64,000 nt of DNA from CAWCWN01 sp963799245 (lineage in GTDB: Bacteria; Chloroflexota; Ktedonobacteria; Ktedonobacterales; Ktedonobacteraceae), in assembly GCA_963799245.1 (NCBI GenBank), contig CAWCWN010000003.1, positions 2,480,001 through 2,544,000 of the forward strand, in the 5' to 3' direction. The position numbers were made by a program, and so were the translations under genes. How positions within the stretch are numbered: position 1 is the stretch's first letter; each line of letters starts with the position of its first letter. Below are positions 27,618 through 35,814 of the stretch, one piece after another. The notes under the pieces are model-generated. The model saw only the letters and a program-made list of their open reading frames with translations, did not search any database and was not told the DNA's origin.

Positions 27618-27894
27618 ACGGAGGGGTGATTTTGCTCTGCTCCTTTAGTGTGAGAAGTTCCGCGCCCATGGGATTGAGTCCGCGCAAGGGATATGAGACA
27701 ATAGCGGCATCTCAGCAGGTAAGAAGGGCTTCATGCTCGTCTTGCCAGCGCTTGAAGGGTGGGCAGGCCTGCTTGGGGCAGAGATATTGCCTGGCGTGCG
27801 GATTTTCTGATATCCACTCGGTTTTATGCGGGAAAGCTAGGGCGCCTTCATACCCGGAGGTCGCGCGACATGAAGGCGCGGGCAAGCCTATTTT

Positions 27895-28092
27895 TTAGGG
27901 GCATTTTTCCAGTTCAAGCTCAATGCTCTGGAGTGCCGACTGCAGGCCCTTGATGATGTTCACCGTCTCGATGGGGTTGCCTACCCCTTCTTGCTCCTCT
28001 TGATCGACGGCTGCCTGCAGCTGCTGTATTTCGTGGATCAGGCGGTCATAGAGCTGATGGAGCTTGGCGCAGCGATCGTTGTTGGCATTCAT
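27895..28092 (-). CDS. Small coiled-coil protein (65 aa)
   Basis: AAAGGAG lies 9 bases before the ATG at 28092. The 65 residues are almost all helical with heptad spacing of Leu/Ile (LHQLYDRLIHEIQQLQAAV and IIKGLQSALQSIELELEKC). It is short, acidic and ends in CP. No family recognised; a small dimerising helical protein is likely. Confidence 0.6.
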   Translation of the reverse strand: MNANNDRCAKLHQLYDRLIHEIQQLQAAVDQEEQEGVGNPIETVNIIKGLQSALQSIELELEKCP

Positions 28093-28257
28093 AAGGCATC
28101 TCTCCTTTATCTCTGCATGCTACCTGTCTTGGCATAGGGCCCGCGCGACTCTGGATATGGCGCGCAAGTGGCTCATCGTTCCTTCTCCATTATGGCATAC
28201 CGGATCAACGGTACGATTTGCGTACCCGCAACTGAGCGTGCGGGCGCGCGTGTTGAA

Positions 28258-29220
28258 CTATTGCTGTTGCTGTTGCTGCGGCAGGGTGTTCTCCTCGTAC
28301 TCGTACCCCTCCTGCATAGAGGGGATCCAGCTGGCTTCAAGTGACAGGTCCGCGCTGGGAGGAGGCGCCTCGGTGGGGTAAACGCGAACATTGACGGAGA
28401 GCTCGCTTTCAGCGCTGCCGCGAAAAGTGCCATGGGTGGGAGGAACATCGTCGTAGTCACGCCCGATTGCCACGCGGATGTGCTTTTCGTCCGCCGTGCG
28501 ATTATTGGTGGGATCAAAGCCGACCCAGCCAAGGCCAGGCAGACACGCCTCTACCCAGGCATGGGTGGCGCCGCTGGCTGAGCGGCTGGCGCGCTCGTGC
28601 TGGTGGAAGAGATAGCCGCTGACATAGCGGCAAGGAATCTGCAATTCCCGCACCAGGGCAATCATAATATGGGCGAAATCCTGGCAGACTCCGCGCCTGA
28701 TGCGCAGTGCATCGTCCAGTGGGGAGTCCGCGCGCGTATTTTGTTTGGCATACTCGAAGTTCTTGTAAATTGCCGAGTTGATATACATCACCGTAGTCAG
28801 GGGGTCGTCCAGGCGGCGTATCTCCAGTTCAGTGGCCAGTTGATGCAGGAGATCGCTTGGACGCGCGAAATGGCTGGGATTGAGAGTGTCCCAGTACTCA
28901 TCATCGGCAATCATCTCATCAAGCTCGGCCCATGCCAAAGGTGAAAGGGCCACGGGCAGCGGCGGCGGGGGTAGAACTTCGACGATTGCCTCGGCTGTGA
29001 TCGTCAGATGGGTATGGCGGTTTGGCACATCAAAATGATGAACCCTGTTGCCATTCTCGTCGCGGTAATTGAGAATCTGCGCGCGCGGACTGGTGTACAG
29101 GCGAAAATCGAGGCAGCGCTGCGTCCCTTCACTGCGTGGCTGGATGCGTACCTCCATGATGCTTTCGCTGATGGGCGTGCTGTAGCGAAAGCGCGTGATA
29201 TGCCGAACGGTGTAGTACAT
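28258..29220 (-). CDS. Transglutaminase-like protein 1 (bacterial transglutaminase N-terminal type)
   Basis: A 320-residue cytosolic protein. The N-terminal beta domain begins YYTVRHITRFRYSTPISESI. The transglutaminase core has the catalytic Cys in RRGVCQDFAHIM, His in ATHAWVEACLPG and Asp in GFDPTNNR, so the Cys-His-Asp triad is complete. The C-terminus ends in a glutamine run. Such proteins occur beside alpha-E and permuted ATP-grasp proteins, where they are predicted to make or cleave peptide-like amide bonds. It is last in the minus-strand set of this locus, 35 bases after the alpha-E gene. Confidence 0.9.
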   Translation of the reverse strand: MYYTVRHITRFRYSTPISESIMEVRIQPRSEGTQRCLDFRLYTSPRAQILNYRDENGNRVHHFDVPNRHTHLTITAEAIVEVLPPPPLPVALSPLAWAELDEMIADDEYWDTLNPSHFARPSDLLHQLATELEIRRLDDPLTTVMYINSAIYKNFEYAKQNTRADSPLDDALRIRRGVCQDFAHIMIALVRELQIPCRYVSGYLFHQHERASRSASGATHAWVEACLPGLGWVGFDPTNNRTADEKHIRVAIGRDYDDVPPTHGTFRGSAESELSVNVRVYPTEAPPPSADLSLEASWIPSMQEGYEYEENTLPQQQQQQ

Positions 29221-29255
29221 CTTTGTCCCCCAATCTCTGGAAATGCTGCGCTTGA

Positions 29256-30248
29256 TTACGCTTGCGCGGCCCCTCTATCCGTCATGGCGACATCGATCGG
29301 ATAGACGATGTACACCTGGTAGATAGCGTTATGGATCTGCGAACATTGACGGCGGATATTCTCAAGGTAAGCATGCATATCGCATATCACATCTTCTACC
29401 TGGTCGTACTCAAGTCCGGAACTGAAGCGCCCAGCCAGCCTCTCAACGCGGGCGGAGTACCGCGTCCGGGTTGCATCTGCGATAGAGCGCAGGGCGGACA
29501 GGATCTGGCGCGCGGCGAAACGGATCGAGCGCGGCGATTCCTTGTTGAACAAGAGGAACTCGGCGATAGTGCCCGGCTCAATACGGGCGGCGGTGTAGAC
29601 TTTACAGTACGCCTCAAATGAGGCGCACGAGCGTAGAAGGCCCAGCCAGCCGGCATAATTCAGCTGGTTGATGGCATCCTGAATGTCCTCGTGCTCGTCA
29701 TCAAAGAAATCCTGAAAATGCACGTCAAGGAGCGCCGCCGTGGCGGAGGCGCGCTCGATGAAATGACCAAGGCGAATAAAATGCCAGCCCTCGCTGTGGT
29801 TCATTGTGGCGTCGGTAATGCCCGCGAAGAGCTGCACGCCCTCCTTCACACTCGCCAAAAAGGCGTGTGGCTCGGTGTCCCAGACCTCATCCAGGCTGGC
29901 GTGCCTGATCTGGAGGAAGAGGCGGTTGACCTGTTCCCACATCTCCGAACTGATCAATTCACGCACCTGTTGCGCATTCTCGCGCGCCGCGGTGATGGAA
30001 TGCACAATCGAGGCCGTATTGGAGGCATCAAGGGTGAAGGACTTCATGATGTTGTAGGCGTTGTCAACGCCGGCGGCAGCTGTCGCTGCCTGTAGGCTTG
30101 CGCGCAGCCGCTGCCAGAAAGGATACTCATCTTCCACATGCTGGTCGAGCATCTGGTGCAAAGGAACATCGATAAGGCGGGCGGTATGCTCGACCCGTTC
30201 CAGGTAACGGCTCATCCAGTAGAGATTATCGGCGACCCTTGAAAGCAT
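29256..30248 (-). CDS. Alpha-E domain protein (DUF403)
   Basis: About 330 residues, all helical. The N-terminus MLSRVADNLYWMSRYLERVEHTARL is the family hallmark; the open frame runs upstream to 30365, but the Met at 30248 follows a GGGAAGGAAG site. Helical repeats contain conserved Glu/Arg pairs (GHFIERASATAALLDVHF). Alpha-E proteins are found with ATP-grasp and transglutaminase partners in a widespread but biochemically unproven module. Here the gene sits between them. The presumed role is in the same amide-bond chemistry. Confidence 0.93.
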   Translation of the reverse strand: MLSRVADNLYWMSRYLERVEHTARLIDVPLHQMLDQHVEDEYPFWQRLRASLQAATAAAGVDNAYNIMKSFTLDASNTASIVHSITAARENAQQVRELISSEMWEQVNRLFLQIRHASLDEVWDTEPHAFLASVKEGVQLFAGITDATMNHSEGWHFIRLGHFIERASATAALLDVHFQDFFDDEHEDIQDAINQLNYAGWLGLLRSCASFEAYCKVYTAARIEPGTIAEFLLFNKESPRSIRFAARQILSALRSIADATRTRYSARVERLAGRFSSGLEYDQVEDVICDMHAYLENIRRQCSQIHNAIYQVYIVYPIDVAMTDRGAAQA

Positions 30249-30282
30249 TCTTCCTTCCCCTTGTTTCTTTCTGTGTGTGTAC

Positions 30283-31755
30283 TTATGCGTGCAAAACCCA
30301 TGTGTCTTTACTTCCTCCACCCTGGGATGAGTTGACGACCAGGGAGCCGCGCTTGAGGGCGACACGGGTCAGTCCTCCGGGCACGATAGTGACCTGGCTG
30401 CCGTAAAGGATGAACGGCCGCAGGTCGACATGCCGCGGCTCAATCTGGTTATCCAGGAAGCAGGGGGCTCGTGAGAGAGCAAGGGTAGGCTGGGCGATAT
30501 AATTGCGAGGGTCGGCGATAATGCGCTGGCGAAATTCCTCACGCTGTGCGGCGGTGCTATAAGGGCCGATGAGCATGCCATAGCCGCCCGATTCGCCAAC
30601 CGCTTTCACGACGAGGTCGTCCAGGTGCGCAAGCACATAGCAGCGCTGCTCCTCGTCGCTCAGGACATATGTCTCTACGTTTGGCAAAATCGGCTCCTCG
30701 TCCAGGTAGTAACGAATGATCCTGGGTGCGTAGGCATACACAGCCTTGTCGTCTGCTACTCCGCTGCCGATGGCGTTGGAGAGAGCGACATTACCGGCCC
30801 GGTACGCGTTTAACAGGCCGGGCACACCGAGCTTTGAGTGAGCATGAAAGGCCAGGGAGTCAAGGTAATCATCGTCGATACGCCGGTAGATAACATCTAC
30901 ACGGCGCAGACCGCCGGTTGTGCGCATATAGACGATGTTATCATGCACGATCAGGTCCCGCCCCTCAACCATTTCAATCCCCATCTGGCGCGCGAGGAAC
31001 GTATGCTCAAAATACGCCGAGTTGTATACCCCTGGCGTGAGCAGGACGATCGTCGGGTTGGGCCGGGCCGGGGGGGCCAGCGAGATGAGTGTATTGAGGA
31101 GCGCCTGCCCATAGTTCTCAATAGAGCGCACGCCATGGCTGACAAAGAGCGAGGGGAGGACTCGCTTCATCACTTCACGATTGGCCAGCATATAAGAGAC
31201 CCCGCTCGGTACACGCAGGTTGTCCTCCAGGACGACGAAGCGACCATCGGGCAGGCGCACCAGGTCTGTCCCGGCGATGGATATATAACTGTCAAGCGGC
31301 ACATTTAGCCCGCGCATCTCGCGCCGGTAGTGGCGGCAGCTGTAGATGAGCGCGCGGGGTATGAGCTTATCTTTGAGAATCTTCTCATCGGAATAAATAT
31401 CTTTGAGAAAGAGGTTGAGCGCGGTAATACGCTGAGTCAGGCCACGCTCTATCTGCGACCATTCAAGTGCGGTGATGATGCGCGGCAGCAGATCATACGG
31501 CCAGATACGCTCCGTCCCCTCCTCGTTGCCGTATACTGTGAATGTGATGCCCTGGTTAAGAAACGCGAGGTCGGCGGCTTGCTGCCGATGGCGCAGCATC
31601 TCTGCGGGCATCTCCAAAAGGCGATGAAACAGCTCCTGATAGGCCTGGCGTGGACGACCATCCGTCTCAAACATCTCGTCATACGCGTGATCGAGGTAAT
31701 AATCTGAGAAAGGCGGAGGCATCGCTTGACGCCCAGAGGTGTCAGATACGAACAT
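30283..31755 (-). CDS. Circularly permuted ATP-grasp protein (DUF404/DUF407 type)
   Basis: A 490-residue protein. Visible are the N-terminal YYLDHAYDEMFETDGRPRQAYQ, the central YRRIDDDYLDSLAF and VALSNAIGSGVADDKAVYAY, and the C-terminal ESGGYGMLIGPYS and EPRHVDLRPFILYG. These match the circularly permuted ATP-grasp family predicted to ligate amino acids or peptides using ATP. It is the first gene of the minus-strand set (then alpha-E, then transglutaminase 1) and is divergent from transglutaminases 2 and 3. A promoter and a terminator-like hairpin precede it. Start ATG 31755 has CCGGAGAT upstream. Confidence 0.93.
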   Translation of the reverse strand: MFVSDTSGRQAMPPPFSDYYLDHAYDEMFETDGRPRQAYQELFHRLLEMPAEMLRHRQQAADLAFLNQGITFTVYGNEEGTERIWPYDLLPRIITALEWSQIERGLTQRITALNLFLKDIYSDEKILKDKLIPRALIYSCRHYRREMRGLNVPLDSYISIAGTDLVRLPDGRFVVLEDNLRVPSGVSYMLANREVMKRVLPSLFVSHGVRSIENYGQALLNTLISLAPPARPNPTIVLLTPGVYNSAYFEHTFLARQMGIEMVEGRDLIVHDNIVYMRTTGGLRRVDVIYRRIDDDYLDSLAFHAHSKLGVPGLLNAYRAGNVALSNAIGSGVADDKAVYAYAPRIIRYYLDEEPILPNVETYVLSDEEQRCYVLAHLDDLVVKAVGESGGYGMLIGPYSTAAQREEFRQRIIADPRNYIAQPTLALSRAPCFLDNQIEPRHVDLRPFILYGSQVTIVPGGLTRVALKRGSLVVNSSQGGGSKDTWVLHA

Positions 31756-31776
31756 TGAAATATCTCCGGCGTGTGA

Positions 31777-31811
31777 AAAAACAAAACCTCACACAACAAC
31801 TTGTGTGAGGC
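31777..31811 (-). terminator. Terminator-like hairpin in the ATP-grasp leader (possible attenuator)
   Basis: On the minus strand CCTCACACAA pairs with TTGTGTGAGG around a 4-base loop, followed directly by TTTTGTTTTTT. That is a textbook intrinsic terminator. It lies between the predicted promoter (about 31860-31888) and the ATP-grasp start at 31755, with no gene upstream on this strand to terminate. Premature termination in the leader is the simplest reading. Confidence 0.7.
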
Positions 31812-31859
31812 GCCATAGCCCATGAATATCCGCTGCTGAAAAACAATAGGTTGTTCTAA

Positions 31860-31888
31860 TAATAACGAGTAATCAGTTTCATTGTCAA
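31860..31888 (-). promoter_or_regulatory. Promoter of the ATP-grasp / alpha-E / transglutaminase set
   Basis: On the minus strand TTGACA (31883-31888) and TTATTA (31860-31865) are spaced by 17 bases (TATTAT with 18). Transcription would start near 31852, giving a leader of about 95 bases that contains the terminator-like hairpin. Confidence 0.6.
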
Positions 31889-32046
31889 GCTAAGCGCGAT
31901 GAAGCTGAAATACTTGCAGTAGCGAAGTTTGCCAGAAAAGCGACCTGTAAACTTTTCTCCAGCTTCGTCGTATAATAACTATACAGTTGGCCGGCCCTTG
32001 TAACAAAAGCGCAATCAACATTGCTAGTGAAGGATCTCGAGGCGCC

Positions 32047-32856
32047 ATGTACATTCAAGTAGGATGCGAATTTAGTTACGAGGCAACGTGGCCTACTCCG
32101 ACGGTACTGCTGGTTCAGCCGCACCCGCTTGGGGAGCATACTATCGTGCAGGAGGAGTGGCAGCTCACTCCCAGTGTGGATATGCACGCTTATCACGACA
32201 TATATGGCAATCTCTGTCAACGTCTTCTTCTGCTGGCGGGCGAGCACACCCTGCGTTACGACGCAAGGGTCGAGGTTGCGGATGCCTGGGATGAGGTTTC
32301 ATCTACCGCCCCGCAGCTTCCGGTCGAGGATTTGCCGGATGATGTTCTCCTCTATACGCTGCCCAGTCGCTTCTGCCTCTCCGACGCTCTCGCGGATGTG
32401 GCCTGGGGCCTCTTTGGAGCCACTGAGCCTGGTTGGGGACGTGTGCAGGCGATCTGTGACTGGGTACACGAGCATATCCGCTTCCAATATGGGACAAGCA
32501 CGTCACTGACCACCGCCGTTGACATATATGATCAGCGTGTGGGTGTTTGCCGGGATTTGACGCACCTGGCGGTCACCTTCTGCCGCGCGCTCAATATTCC
32601 TACCCGCTACGTTTTCGGTTATCTTCCAGACATCGGCGTACCTGTACCTGATGCGCCGATGGATTTCTGCGCCTGGATGGAGGTCTACCTGGGCGGTCGC
32701 TGGTGGACGTTTGACCCGCGCAACAATACGCCGCGCGTCGGACGTGTCCTGATTGGACGTGGGCGTGATGCCCTCGATGTCGCCATGGTTACCTCCTATG
32801 GCTCGCCGACCCTGCGCCAGATGACCGTCTGGGCCGACGAAGCGACGGCGGTATAA
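32047..32856 (+). CDS. Transglutaminase-like protein 2 (His of triad replaced)
   Basis: About 269 residues. The ATG at 32047 starts the conserved N-terminal beta domain; an open frame reaches back to 31987. The core shows the Cys in QRVGVCRDLTHLAV and the Asp in WWTFDPRNNTPR. At the place of the catalytic His the sequence is MDFCAWMEVYLGG: Cys instead of His. Some relatives have Ser there, so this may be a subfamily trait. It may be inactive or use a different mechanism. It is divergent from the ATP-grasp gene and 59 bases upstream of transglutaminase 3. A TATAAT box is at 31971-31976. Confidence 0.85.
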   Translation: MYIQVGCEFSYEATWPTPTVLLVQPHPLGEHTIVQEEWQLTPSVDMHAYHDIYGNLCQRLLLLAGEHTLRYDARVEVADAWDEVSSTAPQLPVEDLPDDVLLYTLPSRFCLSDALADVAWGLFGATEPGWGRVQAICDWVHEHIRFQYGTSTSLTTAVDIYDQRVGVCRDLTHLAVTFCRALNIPTRYVFGYLPDIGVPVPDAPMDFCAWMEVYLGGRWWTFDPRNNTPRVGRVLIGRGRDALDVAMVTSYGSPTLRQMTVWADEATAV

Positions 32857-32915
32857 GGGAGACCATCGCGTCACTGGAAGTTTGAGAACAAGATTAGTAA
32901 GGATACAAGCAAATT

Positions 32916-33857
32916 ATGCAGCAAGGGCCGCCCGACCTTGATACAGCGATTTCAACTTTCGACTTGCTCAGGCATCAGCGTATAGACATGTCTCGCATCA
33001 ACCGCAGTGTGTACCTGGTTCACCAGCACCTGCGCTATGAATATCCAGGCCCGATCAGGGACCTGCAGCAGCGCCTGATGATCCTGCCCCCACATCACTA
33101 CGCTGATCAGCGCCTGCTTGATCAGCGCCTGTCCGTCAGTAACCCGCTGGTGGAGACTCTTTACCAGCATGACGCATTTGGCAACACAGAGATTACTCTT
33201 TCTGTGCCATACATCGAACGCGCGATTGACTTTGAAGCCTGGATTCTGGTCGAGCGCTGCTGCGGGAGCGGACAAAACTATGTTTCTGCCCGCTGGCTGG
33301 GCGACGAGCGCTACTTAAATCCATCGTTCCTGACACAACCTGATGATGCGCTACGCGAAGGCGCCGCACAGCTCCGTGCCGCTGGCAAGCAGGGATTGGA
33401 GCTGGTCGAGCGGATCAACGCGTGGGTGTATCAGACCATACGCTATGCTCACGATATCACCGGTATCCATACCGGAGCAGCGCAGGCCCTGGCTCTAAAG
33501 CAAGGGGTTTGCCAGGACTACGCCCATATCATGCTTACGCTTTGCCGGCTGTGCGCTATCCCGGCGCGCTACGTCTCCGGCCACCTGCTTGGCGAAGGGG
33601 GCACCCATGCCTGGGTCGAAGTCATGCTTCCCGTCGAGGATCACCCCGACTTGGCGCTTATTTTGCCCTTCGATCCTACAAATGGGCGTCGCGCCGGCAT
33701 GGGGTACGTTACCATCGCTGTGGGACGCGACTACCTCGATGTCGCTCCGACCACGGGTACATTTAACGCTGCCTACCCTGGTCAGCTCTCCGCGCGCAAG
33801 CGTGTCGGCCTTGCGCTGTATGAGTACGGAGACCGCTCAGCAGAGCTGGGAGCCTAG
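32916..33857 (+). CDS. Transglutaminase-like protein 3
   Basis: A 313-residue protein of the same type. The N-terminal domain begins NRSVYLVHQHLRYEYPGPI. The catalytic core is complete: Cys in KQGVCQDYAHIMLTL, His in GTHAWVEVMLP, Asp in PFDPTNGRRAG, then VAVGRDYLDVAP-like VTIAVGRDYLDVAP. Either ATG 32916 (with TAAGGA upstream) or ATG 32988 could be the start. It probably shares a transcript with transglutaminase 2. Three transglutaminases beside one ATP-grasp/alpha-E pair suggest division of labour. Confidence 0.9.
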   Translation: MQQGPPDLDTAISTFDLLRHQRIDMSRINRSVYLVHQHLRYEYPGPIRDLQQRLMILPPHHYADQRLLDQRLSVSNPLVETLYQHDAFGNTEITLSVPYIERAIDFEAWILVERCCGSGQNYVSARWLGDERYLNPSFLTQPDDALREGAAQLRAAGKQGLELVERINAWVYQTIRYAHDITGIHTGAAQALALKQGVCQDYAHIMLTLCRLCAIPARYVSGHLLGEGGTHAWVEVMLPVEDHPDLALILPFDPTNGRRAGMGYVTIAVGRDYLDVAPTTGTFNAAYPGQLSARKRVGLALYEYGDRSAELGA

Positions 33858-33877
33858 TTGGTGATGAAAAACAAGCG

Positions 33878-35008
33878 TCAACAGGTTGGAGAGGGGCCTG
33901 AGAACGTTCCCAGGTAGTTATACTGTCCGCCTATACCCACCGACGGAACCTGTTTGGCGAACCAGGAATAGAACGCTTCATCCTGGGGATGGTAGCCATT
34001 CACAGTAAAGGTTACTCCCACCAGTGGATCACCGACTTCCAGGAAGTTGTTACACCCATACTGGGGAGCGATGGGGGAGATCCAGGAAGGTGTGACATTA
34101 TCGTTGAAGGGGTCGTTGGCCCACTCCGCGATTTCATGGCTGAGGGCATTGATGTCCTCAATCGGCACGCTGAACATGCCGGGATCATTGTAGGTGCTCC
34201 AGGCATATGTCTGAATGACCGTTTCCCCCTGGGCATTGGTCGTGGGCAGCTCGTTGTGGTAGCCAATGATGCAGCAACTACTGGTCATGCCCTGGTACAG
34301 GAAGGTGTTGGAGGTCAGGAAGATGGGGAACGTCCGCGGACCCAGCCCCAGGCTGGTGATCAATCCCCGGATATAGGGATCGAACCAGTTAATGTCGATC
34401 AGGCCCTCATGCTGTCCCGTGTGAGTGTTCAGTCCCACCGAGCCCAAATTCGCCGGGATGTTGATGGTCACTGTCGGGTAGACCTGTGGCTGGTCGAGCA
34501 ATACATGGTAGTTTTTGTGCGAGACATATTTCCACCACTCGGCGCGCTGGATGGCATCGGCATACTGCGTATTGCCGCTGGTATACGACGCTTTATTGAA
34601 TAGCGGAGAATTAAGGGCTGGTTGAACTCGCGTGGCTCCATTAAAGCTGGTGCCGTTGGAGAAGACCACATTCAAAGGGATGAGCTCGGTGCGAACCTTT
34701 GTGGTAGCCGCGGAAGTTGTCGGGTCGGTTCCCACCATCTGATACGGATAGGTCAATCCCTGGTAAGCGAAGAGGGAACTCCAGAAAGGGATGCTTTTGA
34801 CAAGACTGCTGTGGTTGCGCGTGGCCGACCTGGTTACGGGGTTGGCCTGAAATTGGAAGAACCTGGGCGTATCCCCGATTGAGCCCTTGGTTTGTGATGT
34901 GTGAGCCTGAGAGGCGGGTGCGAAGGTAAATGCGCTCAGGGCGATGAGTACACAAAGTAAAAGGGGTGCGAAAAGTTTGTGACTAAATATCAATGTACGC
35001 ACGGACAT
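33878..35008 (-). CDS. Secreted protein with HExxE motif, hypothetical
   Basis: A 376-residue protein with a signal peptide (basic start, hydrophobic stretch LLLCVLIALSAFTFA, cleavage near SQA-HT). The mature part has no membrane segment. It contains ALSHEIAEWANDPFNDN near residue 290, which looks like a zinc-binding HExxE/HExxH-type helix, and then CNNFLEVGDPLVGV. Paired cysteines (SSCCIIG) may form a disulfide. I recognise no named family; an exported metalloprotease-like enzyme is a guess from the motif. It converges on transglutaminase 3. GAAAGGA lies before the ATG at 35008. Confidence 0.75.
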   Translation of the reverse strand: MSVRTLIFSHKLFAPLLLCVLIALSAFTFAPASQAHTSQTKGSIGDTPRFFQFQANPVTRSATRNHSSLVKSIPFWSSLFAYQGLTYPYQMVGTDPTTSAATTKVRTELIPLNVVFSNGTSFNGATRVQPALNSPLFNKASYTSGNTQYADAIQRAEWWKYVSHKNYHVLLDQPQVYPTVTINIPANLGSVGLNTHTGQHEGLIDINWFDPYIRGLITSLGLGPRTFPIFLTSNTFLYQGMTSSCCIIGYHNELPTTNAQGETVIQTYAWSTYNDPGMFSVPIEDINALSHEIAEWANDPFNDNVTPSWISPIAPQYGCNNFLEVGDPLVGVTFTVNGYHPQDEAFYSWFAKQVPSVGIGGQYNYLGTFSGPSPTC

Positions 35009-35294
35009 GCCAATCCTTTCATTTTATCGTCCTATCGTCAGGGAACTGATACACCACAGTATCAACTTCTAACGATCTGAATGCGGTGGGAATAACAACA
35101 GGTGTAATCGTATACTTATGAATATCGGCTGAAGTCAAGTCCTTACTAGCTTGAGGACTCATACGCATAAGCATTCAGATCTGGCACAATATCGCTAGCA
35201 AGTATACCCGCTGCGCCTTTCGTACGGCTTTCCCCTGAACATCGCGTGCTGGCGCAATAAAAGAGGCAGAAGTTATGAATGGATGCAGGAATAG

Positions 35295-35565
35295 CTATTT
35301 CTTTACAGGCTGTGTCTTTCACAGGTCGTCTGGAGCCTGATCATTTCCATAAGGGATTTCGAGCTGGCAGAGGATGCGCTGCAGGAGGCCATGCTCATGG
35401 CGCTCGAACGCTGGCCCTCCAATGGTATCCCGCGCAATCCGGGTGCCTGGATTACGACCCGACCTGCTGCGGCGCGCGGGCCGCCAGAACGAACGCGAAC
35501 GCGCTTTTCTGCGTCGTCGCCTGGCTGAGGTCACACCGCCTGGCCAGAGCGAGGAAGCGACGTAA
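35295..35565 (+). pseudogene. Relic of an ECF-type sigma factor
   Basis: In one frame the sequence reads VVWSLIISIRDFELAEDALQ then ALERWPSNGIPRNPGAWITT, the sigma-2 region of SigJ-like ECF sigma factors. One base later another frame continues DLLRRAGRQNERERAFLRR and ends at TAA. The sigma-4 DNA-binding region is absent, the N-terminus begins after a stop, and the frame is broken. It is therefore a fragment, with no functional product expected. Confidence 0.7.
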
Positions 35566-35613
35566 AACCTCCCATGGCGCTCGCAGCGAACTACCACTGC
35601 GACCAGCATCCAC

Positions 35614-35642
35614 TTGACAATCGCACACATCCCCTCTATACT
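35614..35642 (+). promoter_or_regulatory. Consensus sigma-A promoter without a gene
   Basis: TTGACA at 35614-35619, a 17-base spacer and TATACT at 35637-35642 make an almost perfect housekeeping promoter reading rightward. It is immediately followed by a TetR-type palindrome. No convincing coding sequence lies between it and the converging aminotransferase gene ending at 35815. Confidence 0.75.
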
Positions 35643-35644
35643 CT

Positions 35645-35697
35645 ATTTAAGACCGATCGGTCTTAAATTATTGCTAGGGAAAAGACCAATCGGCCTG
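35645..35697. promoter_or_regulatory. TetR-type operator pair (24-bp palindrome plus weaker second site)
   Basis: Positions 35645-35668 form a perfect 24-bp palindrome with core AAGACCGATCGGTCTT (35649-35664). A second copy of the core, with three mismatches (AAGACCAATCGGCCTG), lies at 35682-35697, 33 bases further on, about three helical turns. Such palindromes right after a promoter are typical TetR-family operators. No complete TetR gene is nearby. Confidence 0.7.
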
Positions 35698-35814
35698 TTG
35701 TCTAAACAACTGGATCGGTGACCTCGAGCTCAACGATGAAATAGGCTGCTATGTGTCGTTCCTGCTTGCTTTCTTTTTTACTGTTGGATACTACAGGTCG
35801 CGGCCTGTGTCGCT

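Noticed and set aside
27626..27898. 90-residue plus-strand ORF with CSSC...CLACG cysteines
   Set aside because: The Cys spacing hints at a zinc ribbon, but there is no consistent fold, a poor start and mixed coding signals on both strands.
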